A stretch of 64,000 nucleotides of DNA. It comes from Raphanus sativus. Taxonomy: Eukaryota; Streptophyta; Magnoliopsida; Brassicales; Brassicaceae. The stretch lies in contig NC_079512.1 in the NCBI RefSeq assembly GCF_000801105.2, positions 33,373,848 to 33,437,847 of the forward strand, written 5' to 3'. Made by a program: the position numbers and the translations under genes. The notes beneath the pieces are model-generated. The model saw only the letters and a program-made list of their open reading frames with translations. It was not told where the DNA came from and did not search any database. Of the stretch, positions 27,401 through 39,183 are shown piece by piece. Numbering within the stretch: the first letter of the stretch is position 1; every line of letters starts with the position of its first letter.

Positions 27401-29899
27401 ATGGATACGCATCTCATGGCTACTACTACACGACTCAGATGCCTCCACGCGACGACGACGTCGTCCTCCGCCGTTCCCACCGCATTCCGTTCGCTGGCGA
27501 TACACCAGCTCTCTTTCAGACGCTCACGTTTGCTTTCCTTCAGATCGGCGACTATGAACACGCGCGTGAGACGGTCCCGCTTCCCCCTTACTCGAAAAAC
27601 CACTTCTCCGACGAGACGTGGCTTGTTCTCCGTCAGAGCTTCGACGGAGAATAATTCAATTGTTCCTTCCAATCGGAAACTAATAGTGGTTAACTCCGTC
27701 GTAATCGTAGCCTTAGCTGTAGCGAATCGCGTGCTCTACAAACTCGCATTGGTTCCGATGAAGCAGTACCCTTTCTTACTATCTCAGCTCATGACTTTCG
27801 GGTAACTTCTTCACTTAACCAATATTTGTCATTGGATGCATTTGATTCTATAATAATCACTGAAATGATTTCTTTTTTTTTGGCAGTTACGTCTTGATTT
27901 ACTTCACGATCCTGTACTCGAGGCGCCGTCTAGGCATTGTGACAGACGAGATGTTGAGTGTACCCAAATGGAGATTTGCTATCATTGGTTTTCTTGAAGC
28001 TCTTGGAGTTGCCACTGGCATGGCTGCAGCAGGTAGGAGTGTCTTTTTAAAGCCTAGTTGCTGTTTGACATTTTTGTAAAGGTTATGATTGGATTCTCTG
28101 TTGCAGCCATGCTCCCTGGACCAGTTATACCGGTTTTGAATCAGGTGTTCTTTTTGGTTTAGTTCTCATTGGGGGTGTTACGGTTTAATTTCAGTGTATG
28201 TTATTACTTTATATCCATACAATCTTAACTCCGCTATGTTTTTTGCAGTCATTTCTGGTGTGGCAGCTGCTTTTTGCTATTTTTATTTTAGGCAGGAGGT
28301 TTTTGCTTAAGCAGGTTTTTGGTTGCTTGCTTGTGGCTGTGGGCGTTGTGGTGGCTGTTTCAAGGTACATACTGATCTTCCAGGCTTACTTTTTTCTTCT
28401 TCTAAATTATTCATCTTGGTGTAGTGAAATGTGTGTATGTAAAGAGAGTGCTTTCTGCTCGTAACATCGCTAAAAATGTCAATAGTAGTAAACCAGAATC
28501 ACCTCTATTAAATTCACTATGCTAAATGAATGGTTAGATTTCCAAAGAAGGTTGCACGTTTTAGTATTCGTCATCCACATAGCAATAAGAATGCCCTTAT
28601 TCTAGAGAAGCCTGCGTGGCATGTGATACTGTAACTATCAATTCTGAATGCTGACTCTAACTCATCTGCAGTGGATCTGGTGCAGATCAAACGCTATCTG
28701 GAATCGGTTTGCTATGGCCTGCTGTAATGATAGTATCTTCTGCTTTTCAAGCTGGTGCATCTATCATAAAGGTAAAGGCTGTGCTCTCTCTCTCTTATGA
28801 CTCTTATGAGCTATGAACATTTTCTTTTTGTTTATTCTTTTGCACCCAAGTTGTTAAGTGTTTTTGTCTGTTAACAGGAATTTGTTTTCAATGATGCTGC
28901 AAAGCGTCTTGAGGTATCTTAAACATATTCGTATTCATCTATCCTTCTGAAAGAGTATCCCCTGCATCAAAATAGAATGTTTATCTTTCGACACCTTTCT
29001 CAAATCTAAGCATAACGCAAAACAATGCAGGGGAAGTCACTGGATATATTTGTGGTAAACTCATTTGGATCTGGATTTCAGGTATCTCCTACAATATGGC
29101 AGCTAAAAATATCATTATGCTAATGTATTCTTTCCAGCCAAAACAATGCATATAGTAGAGTTCTACCTGAAGAGTCTGTGCAGAACATTTGAAAGCTTCT
29201 TGTTACACCTTCCCTCTATCATTCAATTATGCTTTATCTCTCCTCCTTGAAAACAGCTTTTTGTTATTTGGTCTAAGGATAACTGAAGATGTGGTTGTGC
29301 AGGCTCTTTTTGTGTTTCTGTTGTTGCCTTTACTCTCGAACTTGAAAGGTATTCCATTTGGCAGCCTCCTTTCGTATATAAAAGATGGTGCCGGCTGCTT
29401 CTTCAACACTGGAGCTAAGATTGCTGGTTAGACACCGTTCTTTCCACTCTAAAGCTGGGTTATTTTTTAATTAGCTGCTCAATCTGTTTGTAATTCTATG
29501 TTGAGGAATGATCATTTCAGGCTGTGATGGTGCCCCTATACTCCCACTGCTGTATATAGCCACCAATCTCGCTTTCAACATCTCAGTGCTCCATCTGGTG
29601 AAAATATCTTCAGCAATCGTTTCCTCTCTCGCTGTGGTGCTCTCAGGTTCATTTTTTTCCCTTGAATGGAAAGTCTATTCAGTGTCATCTGATATCTTAA
29701 AGCCACGGTGAGTTTATGAGATAGTTTTGGTGTTGCAGTGCCATTATCGGTGTACATAATGTCAAAACCATTGCCGTATCTTCCTGGGGGGACAAGCTTG
29801 AGCTCAAATTTCATGGTGGGGAGTATAGTTCTGGTTCTTGGTCTTCTTCTATACAACATTCCCACCACTCCAACTAAGCAAGACACTAAGACCTCCTAG
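27401..29899 (+). CDS. CLT2: Chloroquine-resistance-transporter-like protein (CRT-like 2), plastid thiol transporter
   Basis: Family knowledge: CLT proteins sit in the plastid envelope, belong to the drug/metabolite transporter fold and export glutathione and gamma-glutamylcysteine. Ten exons: 27401-27801, 27887-28032, 28107-28144, 28249-28364, 28672-28771, 28878-28912, 29031-29081, 29303-29426, 29521-29647, 29739-29899. They total 1299 nt, or 432 residues. The first ~85 residues are rich in Arg, Ser and Thr with few acidic residues, typical of a transit peptide. About ten hydrophobic segments follow, for example LIVVNSVVIVALAVANRVLY and VFGCLLVAVGVVVAVS. A second ATG (MATTTRL) lies five codons downstream of the first and could also be used. 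The Arabidopsis counterpart is At4g24460. All exons are open. Confidence 0.93.
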
Positions 29900-30743
29900 C
29901 TCACACACACACACACTCTCTCTACTTTGGTTTAATCTCTTGGAAAACTGATACCAATATAATTGTTTCCCAAAGATCATAGAATTATTTGGGTGTATGT
30001 TTTGCAAGTGTAGACTTGGTATATATTCGAAATTCCACTGACTGGTCATATTAAAACAGTGAAGTTTTGAACGATTCATTTTATGACGACAAAAACTTGC
30101 AAAGTTTTGAACGGTTCTGTTTTTTTTTTTAAATATTAATCTTAAGATTTGTGAATAAAAGATCAATGTTTCTTTTTCGAATGCAATACACTTTTGAATT
30201 TTTATACAAATTCAAATAAATGTTCCACTATTCACATCTCTAAATCTTTAACTTTAAAACATATAACATTATCTTATCTATTAAAACTACTATTTAAAAA
30301 ATCTAAAAAACCTTCATATTAATGCAATTAGAAATGTAAACATATTAAATTCAGAAACCATTTTTTTAAAAAAAAAAATCACAGGTTTGAGAAATCCTTC
30401 AGAAAAAATAAAATAATAATGAGCCTTAATGGGGCTTGGGAGTATAAAGTGGAAACATAATCGAACGGCCCAAAAGGCAATTAGTAAAAAAGGTCCAGAG
30501 AGTGGAGTCATCATCGTGTCGTCGTCTCAGAAGTTTTATTACCGTTTTACCATCGGTGAATTCCACCACGGCCAGTCTCTCTCCTCCACACGCGCCGATC
30601 ACCATCTCTCTCTGTATTGCAAACTCTCTCCTCTTTCTCTCTCGCAATTAGGGTTAGGGTTTTTGCTTCTCCACTCCCCATCTCTTGCTCTCTTCCAGTC
30701 AATGTGAAAAGAAGCTCTTCTCTTTTTTTTTTGGCAGCTCGCG
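29900..30743. other. Intergenic, promoter and leader of GATA25
   Basis: The 3' UTR of CLT2, an AT-rich spacer, then a CT-rich leader. A telo-box-like TTAGGGTTT lies at 30654-30662 in the leader; this element is frequent near starts of plant housekeeping genes. A possible TATA-like agtataaag lies near 30441. Confidence 0.5.
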
Positions 30744-32730
30744 ATGTTTGGTCACCACACCCAACCGGAGATCAACCCTAATCAGATCGGCAGCAGCTCC
30801 GCCGCCGTTGGCGAAGACCACGTCTCCGCCTCCGCGACCTCCGCTGGTCACATTCCTTACGAAGATATGGAAGATATCCCTCATCCCGATTCCATCTACG
30901 CTGCCTCCGATTTGATCCCGGATGGCTCTCACTTGGTTCCTCACCGATCCGAGGGCTCTGAATTGCTAGGTTCTCGGCCGATGGAGGGAGCTAATCAGCT
31001 AACGATCTCGTTCCGTGGCCAAGTTTACGTTTTCGATGCTGTTGGTCCTGAAAAGGTGAATGCTTTAATCCCTTTAGGTTGCATAATAGTACTGTGCACT
31101 CTTGTGCTTTGAGCTTAGTCTTTATTGTGAATTTGATTTTCGTTAGGTTGATGCGGTGTTGTCGCTATTGGGTGGTTCTACTGAGCTCTCTTCTGTGCAG
31201 CAGGGGATGGAACTAGCTCAACAGAATCATATGGTAACACTTTAGTTTGTTTTGTGTGTTCGAATCCTGCAAAATAGTGACCTTATTCTATGTTTTTTTC
31301 TTTTTGGTCCCTTCTTTTTAGCCTGCTGTTGTAGAATACCAGAACCGCTATAGCCATCCCCAACGGGCACAGTCCTTGGATAGGTTTCGGAAGAAGAGGA
31401 ATGCTAGATGTTTCGAGAAGAAAGTACGATATGGTGTTCGCCAGGAAGTGGCTTTAAGGTCAGGAGGTTTATTGAGCTTATCTTAGTTGTCGTTATTTTA
31501 AGATTGAGGTGTGGATCACTCTTTGAGTTTGCCAAGTTCTTAGGCCTAGGAGCATCCTTAGTATTAAGGTAGCGACTTGCAAGTGGAGCATTAGCTAAGA
31601 GCCTAAGACCTTGAAAGCTTGAGTAGTATCTATTAATGTCACATTTGTCTGTTAGGAAAGGGATTATATGATGGTTACATATGTGTTTCACATTTATTGA
31701 TCCTTCTATAGCTAAGTTGGATAGTATCTTTTTCCGTTGTGATCTGGTTGGTTAAATACTTCCACGTACTTGTTGTGTGCTAGGGTTAAAAGAAAAGCTG
31801 TTCCTATTTCAAACAGATTTACTCTTTTTTTTTTTGTTAAAAAAGGTTTGTGACCATGTAGGGGCTTATATACTGGCTCAGGTTTCAGTGTCCATAACTC
31901 GCTATTATATATAAGAATATGTTTTAGCTGATTGAGCAGGATAAACTATAACTGAGCTGTGGTTATTGTGATCATTAGCTTTAACCGGGAACAACCTGAC
32001 ATGTCTATTTCATCATCAATAGATAGCTTTTCTATAGCGCTGATCTTTTTAAAATCTTTACCAGAATGGCACGTAATAAAGGTCAATTCACCTCTGCAAA
32101 AATGAACGACGGGGCTTATAACTCGGGCACAGATCAAGATTCTGCACAAGATGATAGCCGTCCAGAAATATTGTGCGTTTGCCTCTGCCACTTAACTGCT
32201 TTTGCATTTTCTTGTTTCAAAAGTTTTCTTGCTCTGACTTTAAAATGTGAGCGTGTCTTACACGTAGGTGTACTCATTGCGGCATTAGTTCCAGTTGTAC
32301 ACCAATGATGCGACGTGGCCCCTCAGGCCCCAGAACTCTCTGCAATGCCTGTGGACTCTTTTGGACTAACAGGGTGCGTATGAATCTCCATAAAGTGATA
32401 TAGATACTCATTCTGTTTCCACATATATTTGGTCAATTTGTTTGACGTTGTATATTGTTTAATTCTTGTATAGGGTACATTGAGGGATCTCTCAAAGAGA
32501 ACAGAAGAGAATCAGATGGCAATAAGACCACCTGTAAGCATTTTATCCCTGTGCGTCTCTCTGGTTTTGTTTGCAGAAAGGTAAAAGCTTCATTGATTGC
32601 TTAAAAAAAATCGTAGGTCGAAGGTGGGAGTGGTGCTGATGCTAACAACTCGAACTGTGAACCTGCAACTGTCGAAGGACACGCTGCCTTTGCTAATGGG
32701 GATCAATCTAGTATGTTAGGTAATCACTAA
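30744..32730 (+). CDS. GATA25: TIFY/CCT/GATA zinc-finger transcription factor (ZIM type)
   Basis: Nuclear transcription factor of GATA subfamily III; Arabidopsis ZIM/GATA25 (At4g24470) affects hypocotyl and petiole elongation when overexpressed. Seven exons: 30744-31055, 31147-31233, 31322-31458, 32065-32172, 32268-32373, 32474-32533, 32617-32730. They total 924 nt, or 307 residues. In order: an acidic N-terminus, the TIFY domain ([13 protein letters not shown]; core variant TISFRG), the CCT domain ([20 protein letters not shown]) with its basic nuclear-targeting residues, and a single class-III GATA finger spaced C-X2-C-X20-C-X2-C from CTHC to CNAC. Intron 3 (31459-32064) is long and holds no coding content. 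The TIFY core lets such proteins dimerise. No defect is seen. Confidence 0.95.
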
Positions 32731-34566
32731 ACACTGTGATAAGAATCAGAAGATAGATGAGATCCTTGTAGTATCAGTTGTTCTTCTGTGTGATTTTATC
32801 TCCTCACCATCACATGTATAATAGAAACCATAACCGAACACCAGATCGAATTACCATATCAGATATCTATGGTTTCAAAAGTTTGATATTTGGAATTGTG
32901 TTGCACTGTATGTTGGTATGTAACCATGTCCAAGATTTTGGCAAAGTGTGCCGATGCTAACAACTTTTGAACTAGTAATAAATCATTAACCAAGAAGATA
33001 GAAAACGCAGATACCAACGATCGATTATGGTTGTCATGGGCGTTTTCCTTAGTGGCTTGAGGGTAATTGGGTTACAAACAAGTACTTACTTGTCCATCAT
33101 GATAATGTCTGTAAAATAATATGGGTTAGTGGCAAGGTTCCAAACACTTTCTCACATGGAGCGCACACGCCAGCACGGCTCTTAGGAGCAGCATGGGACG
33201 GACGATGTATGTTCGATCTGAACCCCTATTAGAGAACATGTGTGCGTATGCATGAACTTCACCATATACCAAACCCACGTGGGTTACACAATCCGGCTTT
33301 GGATCATTAATTAGATTATCTACTAACAACAATAATGTGGACATAACAAATATAATTAATGCATACAAAAATGTATCAAAGAAAGAGAACATTTCTTTAG
33401 TATTTTTTTTTCTACTTCCAACAAATTTTCACTTATAATATTGTTTTTTATTCAATAGTTTATTGATGAGATTATTCGAGAAGGTGTCGCTTTAAGTGAC
33501 TCCCCGATACATGTGACATATTGTTGCCCTTTAGTTTCTTTCTTTTGGTTTTGTTCAAACAATTTTAAATTATCTTAGTCGAATAAAAATCAATGGTTTA
33601 TATCCATTGCAGTATGAAAGAGGTACATGCATGTATTATATAATCCTACTATATGTGTTAAATAAATGGTCCAGATACAATTGGTTCAACTGAAACTAGT
33701 GTATGAGTCACGAGTTAATTCTGAAGTCTTCACCAAACCTAAAGGCTAAAGGTAGAGAAACAGATAGACACAATCTTGTGAAAATTTCAGCCCTATCTCT
33801 AATTACTATTGTATGATTATTTTAGTTGTCTGCTAGCGCTTTACAAGTTAATTAATTCCTGGCTTTAATTGTAAAAAATGATATATTTGCAAATTGTGTC
33901 TGATGTCATGTTTTTGTTTTGACGTTGACAAATACAATTACACATTTCTGTGCATATTCGAATGGGATGATATAAACTTTTTAATTTTTTTAAGAAATTT
34001 AAAGCGCTCAAATACTAGTGAGAAAAAACAAAGATTTTATGGAGACAAAAGGAAGTGAAATCACAAGGTTCTTATATTACAATCACAGATACATTTCCTT
34101 TTATTTCTTATGGTTGATATTTTTCTATGTGTAACAAAATCAAGAAAGTCATCCATACCTAATAAAAACTGCGTTCATGAAAAAGCAAGCAATGCATGAG
34201 TGGGACCACTAATCCACGTGGCACCATCCTATTGCATGAAAAGTATACGTGTAAACTCGTCACATAAAGTTTCCCACTCCCTGTCAAACACTTTCTAAAG
34301 ATTTTTCTACTTGTCCATTTTTCATTTCTAGACATAAATATTCAAATATTTTATTCTCCATTTGCTTGCTTGCTCCCTTTTCTTCTTCTCTCCCCCCCCC
34401 CCTTCCTATCTCAGAACACCTCGACTCTTCTTGATCCGACAAAACACATCTCCTTCGTCTCCACACCGGAACCGTCGTGGTTTTAATAAAGATAACAAAG
34501 GATATGTAAACTTTCCTTGTGTCTTCTACAATAATCTTCTTTGGTTTGATCTGAAAAGTTTCTCAG
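32731..34566. other. Intergenic, upstream region of the Raf-like kinase
   Basis: No gene supported; the reverse open frame at 33126-33392 has no recognisable domain. Two G-box cores are visible: a 14-bp perfect palindrome with CCCACGTGGG at 33272-33285, and CACGTG at 34215-34220 inside ccacgtggca (ABRE-like). A C-rich/CT-rich leader precedes the kinase start. Confidence 0.5.
34215..34220. promoter_or_regulatory. G-box / ABRE-like element upstream of the Raf-like kinase
   Basis: CACGTG within ccacgtggca, about 350 bp before the start codon. Bound by bZIP and bHLH factors in plants (established); whether it acts here is inference. Confidence 0.4.
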
Positions 34567-37500
34567 ATGCCTCACCGCACGACTTACTTCTTCCCCCGGC
34601 AGTTTCCGGATCGTGGTTTCGATCCCTTTTCTCACAAGACCGATGATCACGACAAGAAGTCTTCACCATCCTCCGTGGAGAGTTTTGGTTTCGAGAGTAA
34701 TAAACCTAACAAGGAGAAGAAGAAGGAGGAAGAGGAGGATCTGTTCTCTTCCTCTACGTTTTCCAAAAGCTCTGCCGTCTCGGATCTCTTGAACGGTCTC
34801 TCCGATGATCGCATCTCGGAGAAGAAGCAGCAGCAGCAGCATCTCGCGGCGTTCTACGAGTGGCTCGCGGAGAAGAAGGCTAAACTCTCTCGCTCCTCTG
34901 CCAACGCCACCACCGCAGCGGGAGGACACGTGAGGCCCACGCGTGTGTCTATGTCAAGCGAAGGTGATGAGGAGAGAGAGCATCTGCTTCCTTCGTCGTC
35001 CTCCTCGGCTGCTGATTCGCCTGATTCGATCGTCGCGGCGGCGGCGTCTTCTGCTACTTCTGCAAGGGCGGTGAACATTAACGAAAGGAGCATTGACCGG
35101 AGCTTCGACAGGGAGGTTTCGCTTCCGAGAATGTCGAGCGAGAGTAGCTTCGCCGGGAGTTTCTTCTCCGGGACGACGGTGGACGGGAACTTCTCGAGTT
35201 TCTCGAGTCCGACAGAAGCGAGGGAAACCTCGACGACTGCACGTGTGTCCGTGACAAAGGAGGAGGAACGAGAAGGTGAGGTTAATAGAGATCATGAGAG
35301 CAAAGAGCAAACCCTAGCGCAGAAGTCAAAGGAAGGCTATTACTTGCAGGTCACGCTTGCGAGGAGGCTAAGCTCTCAAGCTAATCTTGGTGGTGACTCT
35401 GTTCAGATACAGAGCACAGAGACTATCTCTTACCGTTTCTGGGTAAAAAAAAAACATTTCTCTTTTTTAACATTTAATGAGATTTAATTAGCGCAAATTG
35501 TGATTATTATTTTTAATTTTTTTCAGGTGAGTGGTTGTTTATCATACAGTGACAAGATATCAGATGGGTTTTACAGCATACTAGGGATGGATCCGTATCT
35601 TTGGTTAATGTGTAACGATTCTGAAGAAGGAAAAAAACTACCATCTCTTGTGCTACTCAAGGAGACTGAGCCTAGCGATACATCAATGGAAGTGGTTTTG
35701 ATAGACAGACGTGAAGATTCTCGTCTTAAAGAAATGGAGGACAAGGCACATGAGCTCTACTGTGCTTCTGAAAACATGTTAGTACTCGTGGAGCAGCTTG
35801 GCAGACTCGTTGCTGTTTACATGGGGTAACACTTTCTCTTCTCGTTTGCTATCTTCTATCTCCATGATATATATTATGTGTGTGTGTGTGCTGAGGCCGT
35901 GGAGGTTTTTTTGTAGAGGGAACTTCCAGATGGAGCAAGGTGATCTACAGAAGAGATGGAAACTGGTTAGCAATAGACTCAAGGAGTTTCGGAAATGTAT
36001 TATTCTTCCTATTGGTAGTCTAACCATGGGGCTGTGTCGGCACCGTGCCATCCTATTTAAGGTGAGACATAGACTTGCTACACTTGATTAAGCAAAAAGT
36101 GTATTTGGATGCAACTGAAATGCAATTTTTTTAGGGAATAAGATCCTTTTAGTAGTTACTAGTTACATGAATATATGGTAATGGATGCTGATTTGCTCAA
36201 TCTTGAATATGCAGAAACTGGCTGATTACATTGGTTTACCATGTCGGATAGCTAGAGGTTGCAGGTACTGTAAAGAGAACCACCAGTCTTGTTGCCTTGT
36301 CAAGATCGACGATGACAGGAAGCTTTCAAGGTTTGAATAGTACTCAAAAGCTTTTAACACTCTCACTGGCTTGGCTGTTAGCAGAACACTTTGTGATACC
36401 TACTTTTAGTTTTGGGTTTAGGAAGTTGTTAGCCTGCTTCTACTTAAAGCGCTTATGAGCCCTTAATGTTTTACTAACAAGATATGGTCTCTGCTCTCCA
36501 GGGGTCTGCTTGTGTATGTCCTTGATTCTGTGCTTACAGATAGTTGCTAGATTTGGAGTTTAGTTACTTTTTTTTTTTTGAGTTTGTGTGTACATATTTT
36601 GAGCGTAGTTTTAATATCGTTTTCTTTACAGGGAATATGTTGTTGACCTCATCGGGAAACCAGGAAATGTCCACGATCCAGACTCTTCTATCAACGGTGG
36701 AACACATTGTCAGTTTTCTTCACCTCTTCGGATGAGTCACCTTACAGAAGTTTCAAGCCCTTGCATGCGTAGCACGTCTCCTTGTTACACTGACTCAAAA
36801 CCTTCATGCGCTCTTTCTGAAAGCATTCAAGGCTATGTACACAAAGACATTGAGTTGCCCGACATTGCAGAGACAATATGTTGTGCTCATGTTGAACAAG
36901 TTTGCTTCGCTAAAGCGTCTTCAGTGGTCTCGACGGAATCTATTGTTCGAGCTGCTCTACCCGCTCTTGATATACCAAAACTCGGTGAAGACAAGATTGC
37001 CTCGCAAGAAACTCGCAAAGAGGAGACAACTCTGTCAGAAGATCCAGTTGAGAACAGTGTCATCAAGCAGGGGAATGGAGATTTACCAGTTGAGACAGAG
37101 ATACCAGCTGAAGCTGAGACGACTCGAAAAGATAAAAAAGGAAGGTTACCTGTTGATGCTATCTCGCCATTCTTGAGTATTGAGCCTTCTTTGGCATCAG
37201 ACTGGCTTGAGATCTCGTGGGATGAGTTGCATATCAAAGAGCGTGTGGGTGCTGGTTCATTTGGAACTGTTCATCGCGCTGAGTGGCATGGATCAGTAGG
37301 TTTTTTCCACTATTTTAAATGTCTCACTCTCTCACTTCATTTGAAATAATATTTTTGCTTCAAAAGATGCTAATTAAGTTCTGTTTTCTTTTGTTTAAAG
37401 GATGTCGCTGTCAAAATTTTATCTATTCAAGACTTCCATGATGACCAGTTCAGAGAGTTTCTAAGAGAGGTAGGTAAATAAGCATCTCTTTTGAATAACT

Positions 37501-38692
37501 TTGAAACACAATCTCTGAAACTCTCAAATCCTTGTGAAGGTTGCAATAATGAAACGTGTGCGTCACCCAAATGTTGTTCTATTCATGGGTGCTGTCACAG
37601 ATCGAACCCGTTTGTCGATAGTAACAGAGTATTTGCCAAGGTAAAACCTATTAGCTTTTGTCATTGATGTTTTCCATCTTAATTACCGAGTAGCTTATGT
37701 TTTTTTTTAAATCTTTTTCTTTGAGATAGGGGCAGTCTTTTTAGGCTCATTCATAGGCCAGCATCTGGAGAGTTGCTAGATCATAGGAGGAGGCTACGTA
37801 TGGCGTTGGATGTGGTTTGTGTTTTTTTTTTTCAGTTTATGATTTGATCTTCTAATATGTCTTTTATGTGTTAGACGTGAAACTGAATCTGTGTGTTTAA
37901 TTACTGAAACAGGCAAAAGGGCTCAACTACCTACACTGTCTTAATCCTCCTGTAGTGCATTGGGACCTGAAATCACCAAATCTACTGGTTGATAAGAACT
38001 GGACAGTTAAGGTAATAATAATGTTCATTATTGATTGATATGAGGCATATATACCTTCGTTTGTTTCTATAACATAATCAAACTCAACCGTTGTTTTCAG
38101 GTTTGCGATTTTGGACTGTCAAGATTCAAGGCAAACACTTTCATACCATCAAAATCTGTTGCAGGAACAGTAAGCTCTCTTTTAAAGATATAGTTACTGC
38201 AGTATGTGAAGGTGGGAAAATAAAATGTCTCTGAAACTTACTTCTCTCTGGTGTTGTTTTAACAGCCTGAGTGGATGGCTCCGGAGTTTCTTAGAGGGGA
38301 GCCGACAAATGAAAAATCAGATGTTTACAGTTTTGGAGTTGTCCTATGGGAGTTGATTACTCTGCAGCAGCCTTGGAATGGGCTCAGTCCTGCTCAGGTA
38401 ACCAACACTCTCTCTCCCCCTCTTCAAAGTTGTTGTTCACACTACAGTAGAGAGTCTTGAGTGTTATTGTTGTGGTGATCAGGTGGTTGGAGCTGTAGCA
38501 TTCCAGAACAGGAGGCTTGTAATCCCTCCCAATACATCTCCTGTTTTGGTGTCTCTAATGGAAGCTTGCTGGGCAGATGAGCCGGCTCAGCGGCCAGCAT
38601 TTGGTGGCATTGTGGACACACTGAAGAAGCTACTAAAGTCTCCAGTGCAGCTGATCCAAATGGGTGGAGACAAAGGGGTAAATTCAACTTAA
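34567..38692 (+). CDS. Raf-like MAPKKK with EDR1-type N-terminal domain
   Basis: Protein kinase of the CTR1/EDR1 Raf-like group, counterpart of At4g24480 by position. Twelve exons: 34567-35442, 35527-35825, 35917-36061, 36215-36330, 36632-37295, 37401-37469, 37540-37640, 37730-37814, 37913-38011, 38101-38169, 38266-38397, 38483-38692. They total 2865 nt, or 954 residues. The N-terminal third is low-complexity (Ser, Glu/Lys, Gln runs). The EDR1/CTR1 regulatory domain spans exons 1-5, with conserved cysteines in [14 protein letters not shown]. The kinase domain starts near residue 680 ([20 protein letters not shown]), with the catalytic Lys in DVAVKIL, DFG and the APE loop (GTPEWMAPE). The catalytic loop reads [10 protein letters not shown]: the usual Arg of HRD is Trp (37961-37963). 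The catalytic Asp is present. All exons are open. Confidence 0.93.
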
Positions 38693-39183
38693 TCACTTCC
38701 CATTCTATAGCTTAAATATGTTAAAACTTTTAAGGTACTAACATAAACAGTTAGGTGCGAGATGCGTTGATTAGCTCCTGAATTTGATTTTAAGATAGAA
38801 AAAAAATCAATGAGACAAGGCCTTGCCTGGAAGAATGGAAGGCTACTTAATTTGTTTTTTTTTTGGCTTGTATAGTTTTAAGTACTTTTGACTTTGAGCA
38901 TAACATGCGAGACAATGAATAAGATTATGAGATTTGGTTTCTTGCGGTTGGAGATGGGGGCATGAGGCTTGCATCGGTTGAATTTTTTAAAAATTGATTG
39001 GTAACAGGTGGAAGCAGAGAAAAGAGCATCCCTACACATAGGTCCTTTAAATGTGTTAAACAAAGGGTGCAGAGTCATTATAGAAGGTCATTTAACAAGA
39101 TTGTTAAGAAATAAATCACAACAACAAGCATCATCCCAAGTTTGATGAGCCATAAATAAAGCAAAAAAACCTTGGCCTATGAT
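38693..39183. other. Intergenic between convergent genes
   Basis: Holds the 3' UTRs of the Raf-like kinase (forward) and RGTA1 (reverse). No gene or notable structure was seen. Confidence 0.6.

Noticed and set aside
33126..33392. Reverse open frame of 88 codons with a hydrophobic start
   Set aside because: It could pass for a small secreted peptide, but nothing beyond the hydrophobic stretch supports it.
34663..35310. Several reverse-strand open frames over the first exon of the Raf-like kinase
   Set aside because: They mirror the Ser- and Glu/Lys-rich coding of the real exon; they show leucine and arginine runs and no domain.
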